The notes beneath the pieces are model-generated. The model was not told the DNA's origin. It did not search any database and saw nothing but the letters and a program-made list of their open reading frames with translations. Shown here piece by piece: positions 23,832 to 32,129 of a DNA stretch of 64,000 nucleotides (the stretch's first letter is position 1; each line of letters opens with the position of its first letter). The position numbers and the translations under genes are program-made. Source of the stretch: Prevotella sp. (GTDB taxonomy: Bacteria; Bacteroidota; Bacteroidia; Bacteroidales; Bacteroidaceae); the NCBI GenBank assembly GCA_017449495.1, contig JAFTFO010000043.1, positions 1 to 64,000 on the forward strand, in the 5' to 3' direction.

Positions 23832-26564
23832 ATGAAGAAATTTTTGGTGACAGTCATGGCAGCCGTAGCCCTTGGAGGGTCGTTCTCTGGTTGCTCCAAT
23901 GCGATAGAAGGCGTAGAGGGAAATACCGCCGAGTTCAACATCGTGCAGAACTACGAGAATGCCTTTATCACTCGTTTCGGCCAGCCCGCAAAGACCCAGA
24001 CGTGGGGTTTCGGCCCAGCCTCCGGCGGCACCCGTGCTGTCGTGGAATTCCCCTATGTCACTGATGGGGGATACACCTATAATGCCCAGATGGCTTTGGC
24101 TTGGGAAGGCGTAGATGCAGCCGAGGATTCAGGAACAGACGAAACGGAGTTCTCGTTCATGGACTCATATAGCGCTTGGCATAATTCTGGTTGGACAGAC
24201 AAATACTATGATGTTCACGGAACAGTCGTTTCCTCTGAGCTTTCTGAGGAATTTGTTGCTGCTGCTGCGCAAGTCATTGTAGGTACTCCAGAAAAGCCTG
24301 GCTTGATTCCTGAGGGTGGCAACAATCTGTCAAAGGCGCAGTCGACGGGCTATTCGATTGTCACCGAAGGTGGTCCTGTCACACTTACTCCTATCTATCA
24401 TTACTCTAACTCTGGCGACAGGCTGAGCTACTATTATTATCCAGTGGGGTCGAAACCTACAGCGGCTGAGATCAAGGCGATGCCTAAGTATTCGCTTGGC
24501 GAGATGAGCAATGCTAATCAGAGTCACACTCATTATTATAAGAATACCTATAGCCTGGTTTATGTAGATGCAAATGGCAACTGCTCTTATGATTTCCCAG
24601 CAAACTATGTGATTAACTTTGTCATCAGTAACACCTGGGGCGGACAGTCGAACGAGATTTACCAGAACGGCGGTATCACCACAACGACTCCTGGCACAGA
24701 AGGTGAACTGACTTCTGCTGATAAATATACTGTTACCAAAGATCAGACAATCCAAAGCGGAACGGAAGTTGATGCTGAAAATAATAAGATTAAGATTAGG
24801 TTTGGTAATACGTTAAACAACTACAGGCAATTTTCCAAGACAGTAGAAGGCACTCAGTTTAATGTTTGGGGAAATTGGTTCTATCGTTATTACCCAGGTA
24901 ACGGTCTAAACGGAACACTGAATGGTGGTACTACATGCTATTATTTTAAAGCTAATGAAACAGGTTATTTGCAAGTAGGTGTACATCTGGATGGTGGTAC
25001 GCTCAAAGTTTATGAGGTCGGCAGTGATTGGAATAGCACTGACTATACTCAAATCACCCCAACGGAAACACCAAATTCCAAAGACGATGTATGTGGCTTC
25101 CCCGTAACCAGTGGTAAAGTTTATGCAGTCTATGCTGAAAGTGGAAAACTTGGCTACTACGGCTATTGCCTTTTTAACAGTGGACGAAGCGCTATAACAG
25201 AATTCAATGCGCTACCGAACTTTGAATGGGGGCCAGATGATTGCGGAACTGTCTATAATAGTTCTCAATATGGTTATAGCAAGATTTATTTGAAGTTAGG
25301 TAAAACACCAGTATACTTTGAGAAGACCAAATCAGCTGGTTATCTTACAGATGACGGATACTCTGCACTTACTGGTGGTACAGGCATCAATGGTGGTTTT
25401 ACTGCTGGTGCAACAACATATTATATCATGCCGACGGAATCTGGCGTTATGAGAGTTGCAGTGTCCTTAGCTAAAACTAAGGAATTCTTGGCAGTAGACT
25501 TAGGCGAGAATGGATGGAACAATACAAGTGGGACAACGGTAAAGAGCCAAACTAACAGTGGCTCAAGTACATATAATGGCACTATTGACTTCGATGTCGA
25601 GGCGAACCATGTATATGCTGTTTATGCATCAGGCTCCAAGTTGGGCTTCTATGGCTGTGAACTCTTTACCCGCACTTCTGCGTCAGAGGGGACTACCACT
25701 GTTTCTGACATCGTTAAGAAGACAATCTCCGTGAAGCCTGACTATTACAGTGACGGTGATCTGAATACGGAAATTCACTCTACGACTTATGGCTATGGCG
25801 TGGGTCAATATGGCGTGACGGATACACATACTTCTCATACGGCTGTGTTCCAGAGTAAGGTAGGCGACGAGGATATTACCTTCGTAGGATTCGAAGACTG
25901 GATTGACTTCGACTTCAACGACTTGGTATTTGCTGTTACTGGTACAAAGACTGAAAAGCCACAAGACCCGATAGTGATTCCAGAGGATCCAGAGAAGGAG
26001 GAACCCAAGGATCCAGGTACCTTCATCTGCCGTATTGTGGCAGAGGACCTGACGGTGGGCGAGAACAGTGACTTCGACTTCAACGATGTGGTGTTCGACG
26101 TGTACTGCGACGGCAGTACGACAACCATCCGTCTGCGTGCTGCCGGTGGTGAGCTGCCACTGTATATTGATGGCCACGAGGTTCACAAGGAGTTTGGATA
26201 CAACAGCTCTTACCCCCTCCTCAATACGGGTTGGGACGGCAAGGAGATAGACTACGTGAATAGGTATGTGGACTTTACCATCAGTGGTGTTTATAACAGC
26301 CGTGCGGCAGCCAACAACATCCCAGTGGTTGTCACGAAGAGAGGCAAGGATGAGACGCTGACGGATATTCTGCTGACGGCCAGGGAAGGTAAGGTGGCCA
26401 GCAAGGTCTGCGTAGGACGCGACTATGAGTGGTGTGCCGAGCGTCAGGATATCGACAAGAAGTTCCGCAGAGGCGATGACAAGTTGTTCACGGGCTATGT
26501 AGTCGGTACTTATGGTGATGCCTGGGAGGAAGGTACTGCCTGGTATCAGCTGAAAGGCCAGTAG
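23832..26564 (+). CDS. LruC/DUF4842-domain lipoprotein 5
   Basis: 910 residues from ATG 23832, chosen because the signal peptide ending FSGC (Cys21) starts there; the frame opens four codons earlier with TTG. The N-terminal YENAFITRFGQPAKTQTWGFGPASGG matches its neighbours. Two middle modules of about 110 residues end in VYAVYAESGKLGYYGYCLF and VYAVYASGSKLGFYGCELF and look like internal duplicates of a jelly-roll binding domain. Two LruC-type motifs follow: DWIDFDFNDLVFAV and, after a Pro/Glu linker, DFDFNDVVFDVYCD with the ELPLYIDGHEVH and CAERQDID blocks. DNA around the second motif is almost identical to 28802-28835 in member 6. Member 6 begins 116 bp downstream without a clear promoter or terminator between, so the two may be co-transcribed. 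Confidence 0.75.
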   Translation: MKKFLVTVMAAVALGGSFSGCSNAIEGVEGNTAEFNIVQNYENAFITRFGQPAKTQTWGFGPASGGTRAVVEFPYVTDGGYTYNAQMALAWEGVDAAEDSGTDETEFSFMDSYSAWHNSGWTDKYYDVHGTVVSSELSEEFVAAAAQVIVGTPEKPGLIPEGGNNLSKAQSTGYSIVTEGGPVTLTPIYHYSNSGDRLSYYYYPVGSKPTAAEIKAMPKYSLGEMSNANQSHTHYYKNTYSLVYVDANGNCSYDFPANYVINFVISNTWGGQSNEIYQNGGITTTTPGTEGELTSADKYTVTKDQTIQSGTEVDAENNKIKIRFGNTLNNYRQFSKTVEGTQFNVWGNWFYRYYPGNGLNGTLNGGTTCYYFKANETGYLQVGVHLDGGTLKVYEVGSDWNSTDYTQITPTETPNSKDDVCGFPVTSGKVYAVYAESGKLGYYGYCLFNSGRSAITEFNALPNFEWGPDDCGTVYNSSQYGYSKIYLKLGKTPVYFEKTKSAGYLTDDGYSALTGGTGINGGFTAGATTYYIMPTESGVMRVAVSLAKTKEFLAVDLGENGWNNTSGTTVKSQTNSGSSTYNGTIDFDVEANHVYAVYASGSKLGFYGCELFTRTSASEGTTTVSDIVKKTISVKPDYYSDGDLNTEIHSTTYGYGVGQYGVTDTHTSHTAVFQSKVGDEDITFVGFEDWIDFDFNDLVFAVTGTKTEKPQDPIVIPEDPEKEEPKDPGTFICRIVAEDLTVGENSDFDFNDVVFDVYCDGSTTTIRLRAAGGELPLYIDGHEVHKEFGYNSSYPLLNTGWDGKEIDYVNRYVDFTISGVYNSRAAANNIPVVVTKRGKDETLTDILLTAREGKVASKVCVGRDYEWCAERQDIDKKFRRGDDKLFTGYVVGTYGDAWEEGTAWYQLKGQ

Positions 26565-26680
26565 GAATGATGATAACTTAGGATTGAGCTGGAGCTCTCA
26601 AAGGGAGGGTTCCGTGCTTTCCTACTAATATAACGATGATTTTTTAGTGTTAAGTATTTAGTTTTTAGTATTTGTATAAT

Positions 26681-29272
26681 ATGTATAGGAAATTGATGGA
26701 AAAGTTGGCGCTCGTCGTGACGACAGGTCTGCTGGCTGGTTGTCAGGTAGAGATGGCCGATTATGGAAGCACAATTGAATTTAATGTCCAGGAAAACTAT
26801 GAGAACGCCTTTGTACAACGTTTCGGAGAGCCTGCAGCGACGCAGGACTGGGGCTTCAGTGATGCTGTCGCCTCAACCCGTGCAACGGAAGCAGAATGGA
26901 CACAGTATGCCAAGTCGGCTGACTATTATCTGGATGGCCTGACAGAGGCTGAGATGAGGGAGTATAACGCCTTCACTGATGATGATATCACCAGTCAGGG
27001 CTTTATCTTCGGCACCAGCACCATGGGCAACACCCGCGCCGCTACCAGAGCTGGTGAGCAAGTGTGGGTGCAAGGTGAACAGTATTATACGGTTCCTGTA
27101 GGATTTAATCCGACTGATGGACAGACAGTAGAGGTTAGAGGCTATAATAATATATTGTATGGCACTGTGACCTTCCACGGCACGAGCGGAGGTGCAGCTG
27201 TTGCAGACGGTAGTAATTATCCGTTAGTAGCTAAAATAACAAGAAAGGCGATTAGCTTTACGGCTAATTTCGATATGGAACAGGCTTATTTCAAGATGAA
27301 TGGTCCATGGGCTCCTTTCTATTGTTCAGATAATGGCGAACCATTCACTCTGTGGGGGAACTCGTACTGGGGATCCAACAAGAACGGTGAGATGAACTTA
27401 TCTGGCAATGTCAAGGCAGGTCATACTTATAAGGTGTGGTATGAAAGTGATGACTTGCAGTTCTGGGGTATGAAGCTATATCATCAGGGAAATGTCACAC
27501 TTGTAAATTCTGGTACTGGCGATAACACTGGCGATAACACTGGTGATAACACAGGTGATAATACTGGAGATAATACAGGTGACAACACAGGTGATAATAC
27601 TGGAGATAATACAGGTGATAACACAGGAGATAATACTGGCGACAACCAAGGCAATACTGAGGAGCCTGCTGCAATCACCAGCAAGTTCTATCGTGTGGCC
27701 AGCGGTACGGAGATCACGAAGCAGTTCAGTATCACGACTGGTGAGATGAATGGCTCTGTCATCTATGTGCAGGGTAAACTGAACATCGGAACGGGATATA
27801 TACTCAACGGCGTGACCATCGTCGTAGCTGCTGGTGGTGAGGTTGTTATCAACGGAACGCAGGAACTGTCGACCAATGGCCGCTTCATCGTGCTTCCTGG
27901 AGGTAGCATCACTGGTACACAGGGTGCCTCTCTGGCTGTGACCAATGGCTCGAAGTGCTATAATGCTGGTACCATCAGCTATGCTGGCGAACTGAACACC
28001 AACGGCTCAGACTTCTACAACTGTGGTGAAATCACCGTATCCAAGCTCCGTAACACGACGGGTGGCGGTAAGGTTACAAACTTCGGCACTATCGTGGCTG
28101 GTAGCAATGAGGGTGCTGCTGATACCTATAACTGCCAGTTTATCAACGGCTGTTACTGGCACTATCTGGGTGATGCTGGCATCGCCCCTCTGACGCTGCT
28201 TAATAACAGTCGCCTCGATGTGGATGGTAAGGCCCTGTTCTCTGGACAGTCGACACTTTATGAGAATAGTATGATCAACTGTCAGGATATGCAGTGCCAG
28301 CAAGCTACATTCAACGGTCCTACTGCTGAAGGCTCATTTGCTATCGTGAAGATCAGCCGCGACGTCTACGTAGGCAACGGTACTGATATCGTTGGTAGTG
28401 GGAATGTGTATTTCGACTGGGGCAAGAAGGATAAAGGCGTGTATCAGAATGGCGTGTGGTCGACTTTGGATAATGAGTGGAGTACGTATCACGGCGTCAA
28501 GCAGAATATGAGTAAGTTTGCCAATGAAGCTGGCAGGGAACTGTATATCCCTGAGGGTGAATGTACGGGTGCTGGCTATACTAATAATGGTAGCAATTCT
28601 GGTAATTCAGATGATTCTGGCAATTCTGATGACTCTGGCAATTCAGATGACTCTGGTAATTCTGATGATTCTGGCAATACGGGTGACTCAGGCAACTCTG
28701 GCGATTCTGGCAATACTGGTGGTGGCTCAACGATTATCGGTGGTAATCCCACCAATGCCATCTGCCGTATTATCGTGGAGGACCTGACCGTAGGCCAGAG
28801 CAGTGACTTCGACTTCAACGATGTGGTGTTCGACGTTTGTCCGAATGATGATGGTGCTACCACCACCCTGATTATCCGTGCCGTCGGCGGAGAGCTACCT
28901 CTATGGATTGAGGGCCAGGAGGTGCACCAGGCAGTATGGGGCTCTATCACTACCAGTATGATGAATACAGGTCGTGACGGTGCCATTGACTACGACAAGG
29001 AGTGCGGACGTATCGTCATTGGTAAGTATATCTCCTCTCGTGCGGCAGCTAAGAACATTGTCGTCGAGGTGACGAAGTTGGAGAAGAACATCCCGCTGAA
29101 GTCTGAGGCTGGTAAGGTGGCCAGTAAGCTTGCCGTTGGTGTAGATTACAAGTGGTGTGGCGAGACTCAGGATATCGACAGGAAATATAATTTAGACGGC
29201 GTGAAACTGTTCCAGCAGTATGTTATCGGCAACTATGCGAACGACGCTTGGTACAGGGCCATATATAAGTGA
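26681..29272 (+). CDS. LruC/DUF4842-domain lipoprotein 6 with repeat linkers
   Basis: 863 residues from ATG 26681 (MYRKLMEKLALVVTTGLLAGC, Cys21); a TTG three codons upstream is disfavoured. Order of parts: YENAFVQRFGEPAATQDWGFSD segment; a jelly-roll-like module (FKMNGPWAPFYCSDNGEPFTLWGN ... WGMKLYHQG); a G-D-N-T linker; a beta-helix-like region (VIYVQGKLNIGTGYILNGVTIVV, GRFIVLPGGSITG) closely similar to member 1; an S-D-D-S-G-N linker; and the LruC domain DFDFNDVVFDVCPN with ELPLWIEGQEVHQ and CGETQDIDRKY. The linkers suggest a long, flexible surface protein. Function unknown. Confidence 0.75.
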   Translation: MYRKLMEKLALVVTTGLLAGCQVEMADYGSTIEFNVQENYENAFVQRFGEPAATQDWGFSDAVASTRATEAEWTQYAKSADYYLDGLTEAEMREYNAFTDDDITSQGFIFGTSTMGNTRAATRAGEQVWVQGEQYYTVPVGFNPTDGQTVEVRGYNNILYGTVTFHGTSGGAAVADGSNYPLVAKITRKAISFTANFDMEQAYFKMNGPWAPFYCSDNGEPFTLWGNSYWGSNKNGEMNLSGNVKAGHTYKVWYESDDLQFWGMKLYHQGNVTLVNSGTGDNTGDNTGDNTGDNTGDNTGDNTGDNTGDNTGDNTGDNTGDNQGNTEEPAAITSKFYRVASGTEITKQFSITTGEMNGSVIYVQGKLNIGTGYILNGVTIVVAAGGEVVINGTQELSTNGRFIVLPGGSITGTQGASLAVTNGSKCYNAGTISYAGELNTNGSDFYNCGEITVSKLRNTTGGGKVTNFGTIVAGSNEGAADTYNCQFINGCYWHYLGDAGIAPLTLLNNSRLDVDGKALFSGQSTLYENSMINCQDMQCQQATFNGPTAEGSFAIVKISRDVYVGNGTDIVGSGNVYFDWGKKDKGVYQNGVWSTLDNEWSTYHGVKQNMSKFANEAGRELYIPEGECTGAGYTNNGSNSGNSDDSGNSDDSGNSDDSGNSDDSGNTGDSGNSGDSGNTGGGSTIIGGNPTNAICRIIVEDLTVGQSSDFDFNDVVFDVCPNDDGATTTLIIRAVGGELPLWIEGQEVHQAVWGSITTSMMNTGRDGAIDYDKECGRIVIGKYISSRAAAKNIVVEVTKLEKNIPLKSEAGKVASKLAVGVDYKWCGETQDIDRKYNLDGVKLFQQYVIGNYANDAWYRAIYK
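27518..27649 (+). repeat. In-frame 12-bp repeat encoding Gly-Asp-Asn-Thr
   Basis: Ten GDNT units and a final GDNQ. Third codon positions vary, so the units have diverged at silent sites while the peptide has been kept. Confidence 0.9.
28598..28714 (+). repeat. In-frame 18-bp repeat encoding Ser-Asp-Asp-Ser-Gly-Asn
   Basis: Four SDDSGN units followed by two variant units (TGDSGN, SGDSGN), directly before the LruC domain of lipoprotein 6. Confidence 0.9.
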
Positions 29273-29318
29273 AGATAACAATTTCTTTTCATCAACGTAC
29301 TTAAATACTAATCCGGAG

Positions 29319-29350
29319 GGGCGTCTGCGTGAGGCAGATGCCCTTTTTTT
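29319..29350 (+). terminator. Terminator of lipoprotein 6
   Basis: 10-bp stem GGGCGTCTGC / GCAGATGCCC, loop GTGAG, then seven T. Third sibling of the terminators after members 3 and 4. Confidence 0.9.
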
Positions 29351-29360
29351 GAGATTTATA

Positions 29361-29392
29361 TTTGGTGGAGTGCAAAGATTGTTGTACCTTTG
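29361..29392 (+). promoter_or_regulatory. Promoter of the gate-domain transporter gene
   Basis: TTTG (29361-29364), 20 nt, TACCTTTG (29385-29392), then eight bases and the ATG. The predicted leader is only a few nt. Confidence 0.8.
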
Positions 29393-29400
29393 CACTCAGT

Positions 29401-30633
29401 ATGGTATTGAATTATATTTGGATTGCGTTTTTCATCATCGCCTTCGTCATTGCAGTGGTGAAATTGGTGTTTCTGGGTGACTATGATGTGTTCCCGGCTA
29501 TGATGGACTCGACGTTCTCATCGTCGAAGACGGCCTTTGAGATCTCGTTGGGCCTGACGGGCGTGCTGTCGCTCTGGCTGGGTATCATGAAGATCGGCGA
29601 GAAGGGTGGGGTGGTGAACGTGCTGGCCCGACTGCTGTCGCCTGTGTTTGCGAAGTTGTTTCCTGATATTCCCAAGGGACATCCTGTGACGGGCTCAATC
29701 TTCATGAATATCGCTGCGAACATGCTGGGTCTCGATAATGCCGCCACGCCTCTCGGTCTGAAGGCAATGGAGCAGCTGCAGGAGATTAATCCCAAGAAGG
29801 ACACGGCCTCGAACCCGATGATCATGTTCCTTGTGCTGAACACGAGCGGTCTGACACTTATACCTATTTCTATATTAGTATATCGTGCCCAGATGGGTGC
29901 CGCCCAGCCGACGGATGTGTTTATCCCCATCCTGCTGGCGACGTTCTTCTCGACTTTGGCGGGCATCATCATCACGAGCCTCTACCAGAAGATCAACCTG
30001 CTGAACCGTACTATCCTGCTGACGTTGGGTGGTGCTGCGGTGGTCGTAGCAGCCGTTATCTGGGGCTTTGGACAACTCGACTCCGTGCTGATGAACAAGG
30101 TGAGCACCTCGGCAGCGAACATCCTGCTGATGCTGATCATCATAGCCTTTATCCTGGCGGGTGTGAGGAAGAAGGTGAACGTCTATGATGCCTTTATCGA
30201 GGGCGCAAAGGACGGCTTTACAACGGCTGTCCGCATCATCCCCTATCTGGTGGCCATCCTTGTGGGCATCGGTGTGTTCCGTGCCAGCGGGGCGATGGAT
30301 ATGCTCATCGACGGTGTTAAGTGGGGTGTGGAGGCCTGTGGCGGAAATACCGACTTCGTGGGTGCTCTTCCGACGGCCCTGATGAAACCGCTTTCCGGCA
30401 GTGGGGCCCGGGGGATGATGGTCGACGCAATGACTACCTACGGTGCTGACTCATTCGTGGGTCGTCTGAGTTGTATCTTCCAGGGCTCGACGGATACCAC
30501 CTTCTATATCCTCGCCGTCTACTTCGGTAGTGTGGGAATCGTGAAGACGCGTCATGCTGTTGCCTGCGGACTCCTGGCTGATCTTGCCGGCATCATCGCC
30601 GCAATCGCAATCGCATATCTTTTCTTTGGATAA
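29401..30633 (+). CDS. Nucleoside-recognition (gate) domain membrane protein, SpmA-SpmB fusion type
   Basis: 410 residues, about ten membrane helices. It contains two gate domains of the nucleoside-transporter superfamily: the first around GIMKIGEKGGVVNVLARLLSPVFAKLFPDIPKGHPVTGSIFMNIAANMLGLDNAATPLG, which is the SpmA signature, and the second around AFIEGAKDGFTTAVRIIPYLVAILVGIGVFRASGAMD and GSGARGMMVD, which is SpmB. Fusions of this kind are common in non-spore-forming Bacteroidota and their substrate is not established. The longer frame from 29362 is rejected since it would include the promoter. First gene of a co-directional run to 39282 with gaps of 7 to 40 bp. Confidence 0.85.
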   Translation: MVLNYIWIAFFIIAFVIAVVKLVFLGDYDVFPAMMDSTFSSSKTAFEISLGLTGVLSLWLGIMKIGEKGGVVNVLARLLSPVFAKLFPDIPKGHPVTGSIFMNIAANMLGLDNAATPLGLKAMEQLQEINPKKDTASNPMIMFLVLNTSGLTLIPISILVYRAQMGAAQPTDVFIPILLATFFSTLAGIIITSLYQKINLLNRTILLTLGGAAVVVAAVIWGFGQLDSVLMNKVSTSAANILLMLIIIAFILAGVRKKVNVYDAFIEGAKDGFTTAVRIIPYLVAILVGIGVFRASGAMDMLIDGVKWGVEACGGNTDFVGALPTALMKPLSGSGARGMMVDAMTTYGADSFVGRLSCIFQGSTDTTFYILAVYFGSVGIVKTRHAVACGLLADLAGIIAAIAIAYLFFG

Positions 30634-30673
30634 AGGTAAAAAGGTAAAAGGGCAAAAAAGTAAAAAGGTAAAA
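30633..30673 (+). repeat. AAAAGGT-type tandem repeat before the flippase start
   Basis: Units such as AAAGGTAA, AAAGGTAA, AAAAGTAA and AAAGGTAA fill the whole spacer up to the ATG at 30674. Confidence 0.65.
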
Positions 30674-32122
30674 ATGGCAAACCTGAAATCACTCGCAAAA
30701 GATACGGCCATCTACGGTCTTTCGAACATCGTCGGCAGATTCCTGAACTATCTGCTCGTACCGCTCTATACGCACTATATGCCCAAGGCCTCGGGCGACT
30801 ACGGCATCAGCACAAATGTGTATGCCTATACGGCGTTGATCCTGGTGCTGCTGACCTTCGGTATGGAGACCACGCTGTTCCGCTATGCCAACGACGAGCG
30901 GTATAAGGCCGATACGGTCTTCTCGACGGCAATGGGCATGGTTGGTTCACTGACGGCAGTATTCCTGCTGCTGATTTTCGGTTTCATCGGCCCTATCAGC
31001 AGTGCCCTCGGCTATGCAGAGCATCCTGACTACTTGCTGATGATGGCTGTGGTAGTGGCGCTTGACGCTATTCAGGCTCTGCCTTTCTGCTACCTGCGCT
31101 ATCAGAAACGTGCCGTCCGCTTTGCCTCGCTGAAGTTGCTGTTTATTGTCCTGAACATTGTCTTGAACCTTCTTTACTTTGTCGTGCTGGGCAAGACATC
31201 AGTGTTCTACGTGTTCTTTATCAACCTGATCTGCACGGGTCTCATCACCTTCTTCTTCATCCCTGATTTCTTCCGTATCCATTGGAAGTTCGACGCTAAG
31301 CTATTGAGGGAGATGCTCAGTTACTCATGGCCCATCCTCATCCTCGGCATTGCAGGCATCTTAAATCAGGTGGCTGACAAGATCATCTTTCCTTTAGTCT
31401 ACCCAGATGAATCCAATGCCAACGTGCAGTTGGGAGTCTATGGGTCGTGTGTGAAGATTGCAATGATCATGGCGATGATTACCCAGGCCTTCCGTTATGC
31501 CTATGAGCCTATCGTGTTCGCCAAGAATAAGGATGCCGATAAGACAGAGTACTATGCCTCAGCGATGAAGTACTTTATTATCTTCACGCTGCTGGCCTTC
31601 CTCTGCGTGGTAGGGTGGATGCCGTTGCTGCAGTATATCATAGGTGCTGACTATCGCGAAGGACTTGGCGTTGTGCCTATCGTGATGGCTGCAGAGATTA
31701 TGATGGGTGTATACTTTAACCTGTCGTTCTGGTATAAGCTTATCGACAAGACCATCTATGGTGCCTGGTTCTCACTGACAGGCTGTATCGTGCTTCTGGT
31801 CGTGAACATCATCTTCATTCCCAAGTTCGGCTACTGGGCCTGTGCCTGGGGAGGTGTAGCAGGTTATGGTACGGCAATGGTGCTGAGCTACATCGTAGGA
31901 CAGCGGAAGAATCCTATTCCCTATCCCATGAAGGATATCGTCCTGTATGTTGTTATTACGGCTATTCTCACATGGCCCATGATTGTCTGTCAGGATCTCC
32001 TACCCATGTGGGTTCAACTGCTGATCAATTCGTTGCTAATCGTTCTTTTCCTGACTTATATTGTCAAGAAGGACTTCCCGCTGAGCAGCCTCCCCGTCAT
32101 TGGAAAGAAATTCAAAAAGTAA
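30674..32122 (+). CDS. Polysaccharide flippase-like membrane protein (MOP superfamily)
   Basis: 482 residues with 12-14 membrane helices. The start MANLKSLAKDTAIYGLSNIVGRFLNYLLVPLYTHYMP is typical of the Wzx/oligosaccharide-flippase branch of the MOP superfamily, which moves lipid-linked sugars across the inner membrane. An in-frame start 120 nt upstream lies inside the previous gene and is rejected. No glycosyltransferase or polymerase genes are nearby, so the substrate (O-unit, capsule or peptidoglycan precursor) cannot be told from context. The next gene begins 7 bp after its stop. Confidence 0.87.
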   Translation: MANLKSLAKDTAIYGLSNIVGRFLNYLLVPLYTHYMPKASGDYGISTNVYAYTALILVLLTFGMETTLFRYANDERYKADTVFSTAMGMVGSLTAVFLLLIFGFIGPISSALGYAEHPDYLLMMAVVVALDAIQALPFCYLRYQKRAVRFASLKLLFIVLNIVLNLLYFVVLGKTSVFYVFFINLICTGLITFFFIPDFFRIHWKFDAKLLREMLSYSWPILILGIAGILNQVADKIIFPLVYPDESNANVQLGVYGSCVKIAMIMAMITQAFRYAYEPIVFAKNKDADKTEYYASAMKYFIIFTLLAFLCVVGWMPLLQYIIGADYREGLGVVPIVMAAEIMMGVYFNLSFWYKLIDKTIYGAWFSLTGCIVLLVVNIIFIPKFGYWACAWGGVAGYGTAMVLSYIVGQRKNPIPYPMKDIVLYVVITAILTWPMIVCQDLLPMWVQLLINSLLIVLFLTYIVKKDFPLSSLPVIGKKFKK

Positions 32123-32129
32123 ATATCGT

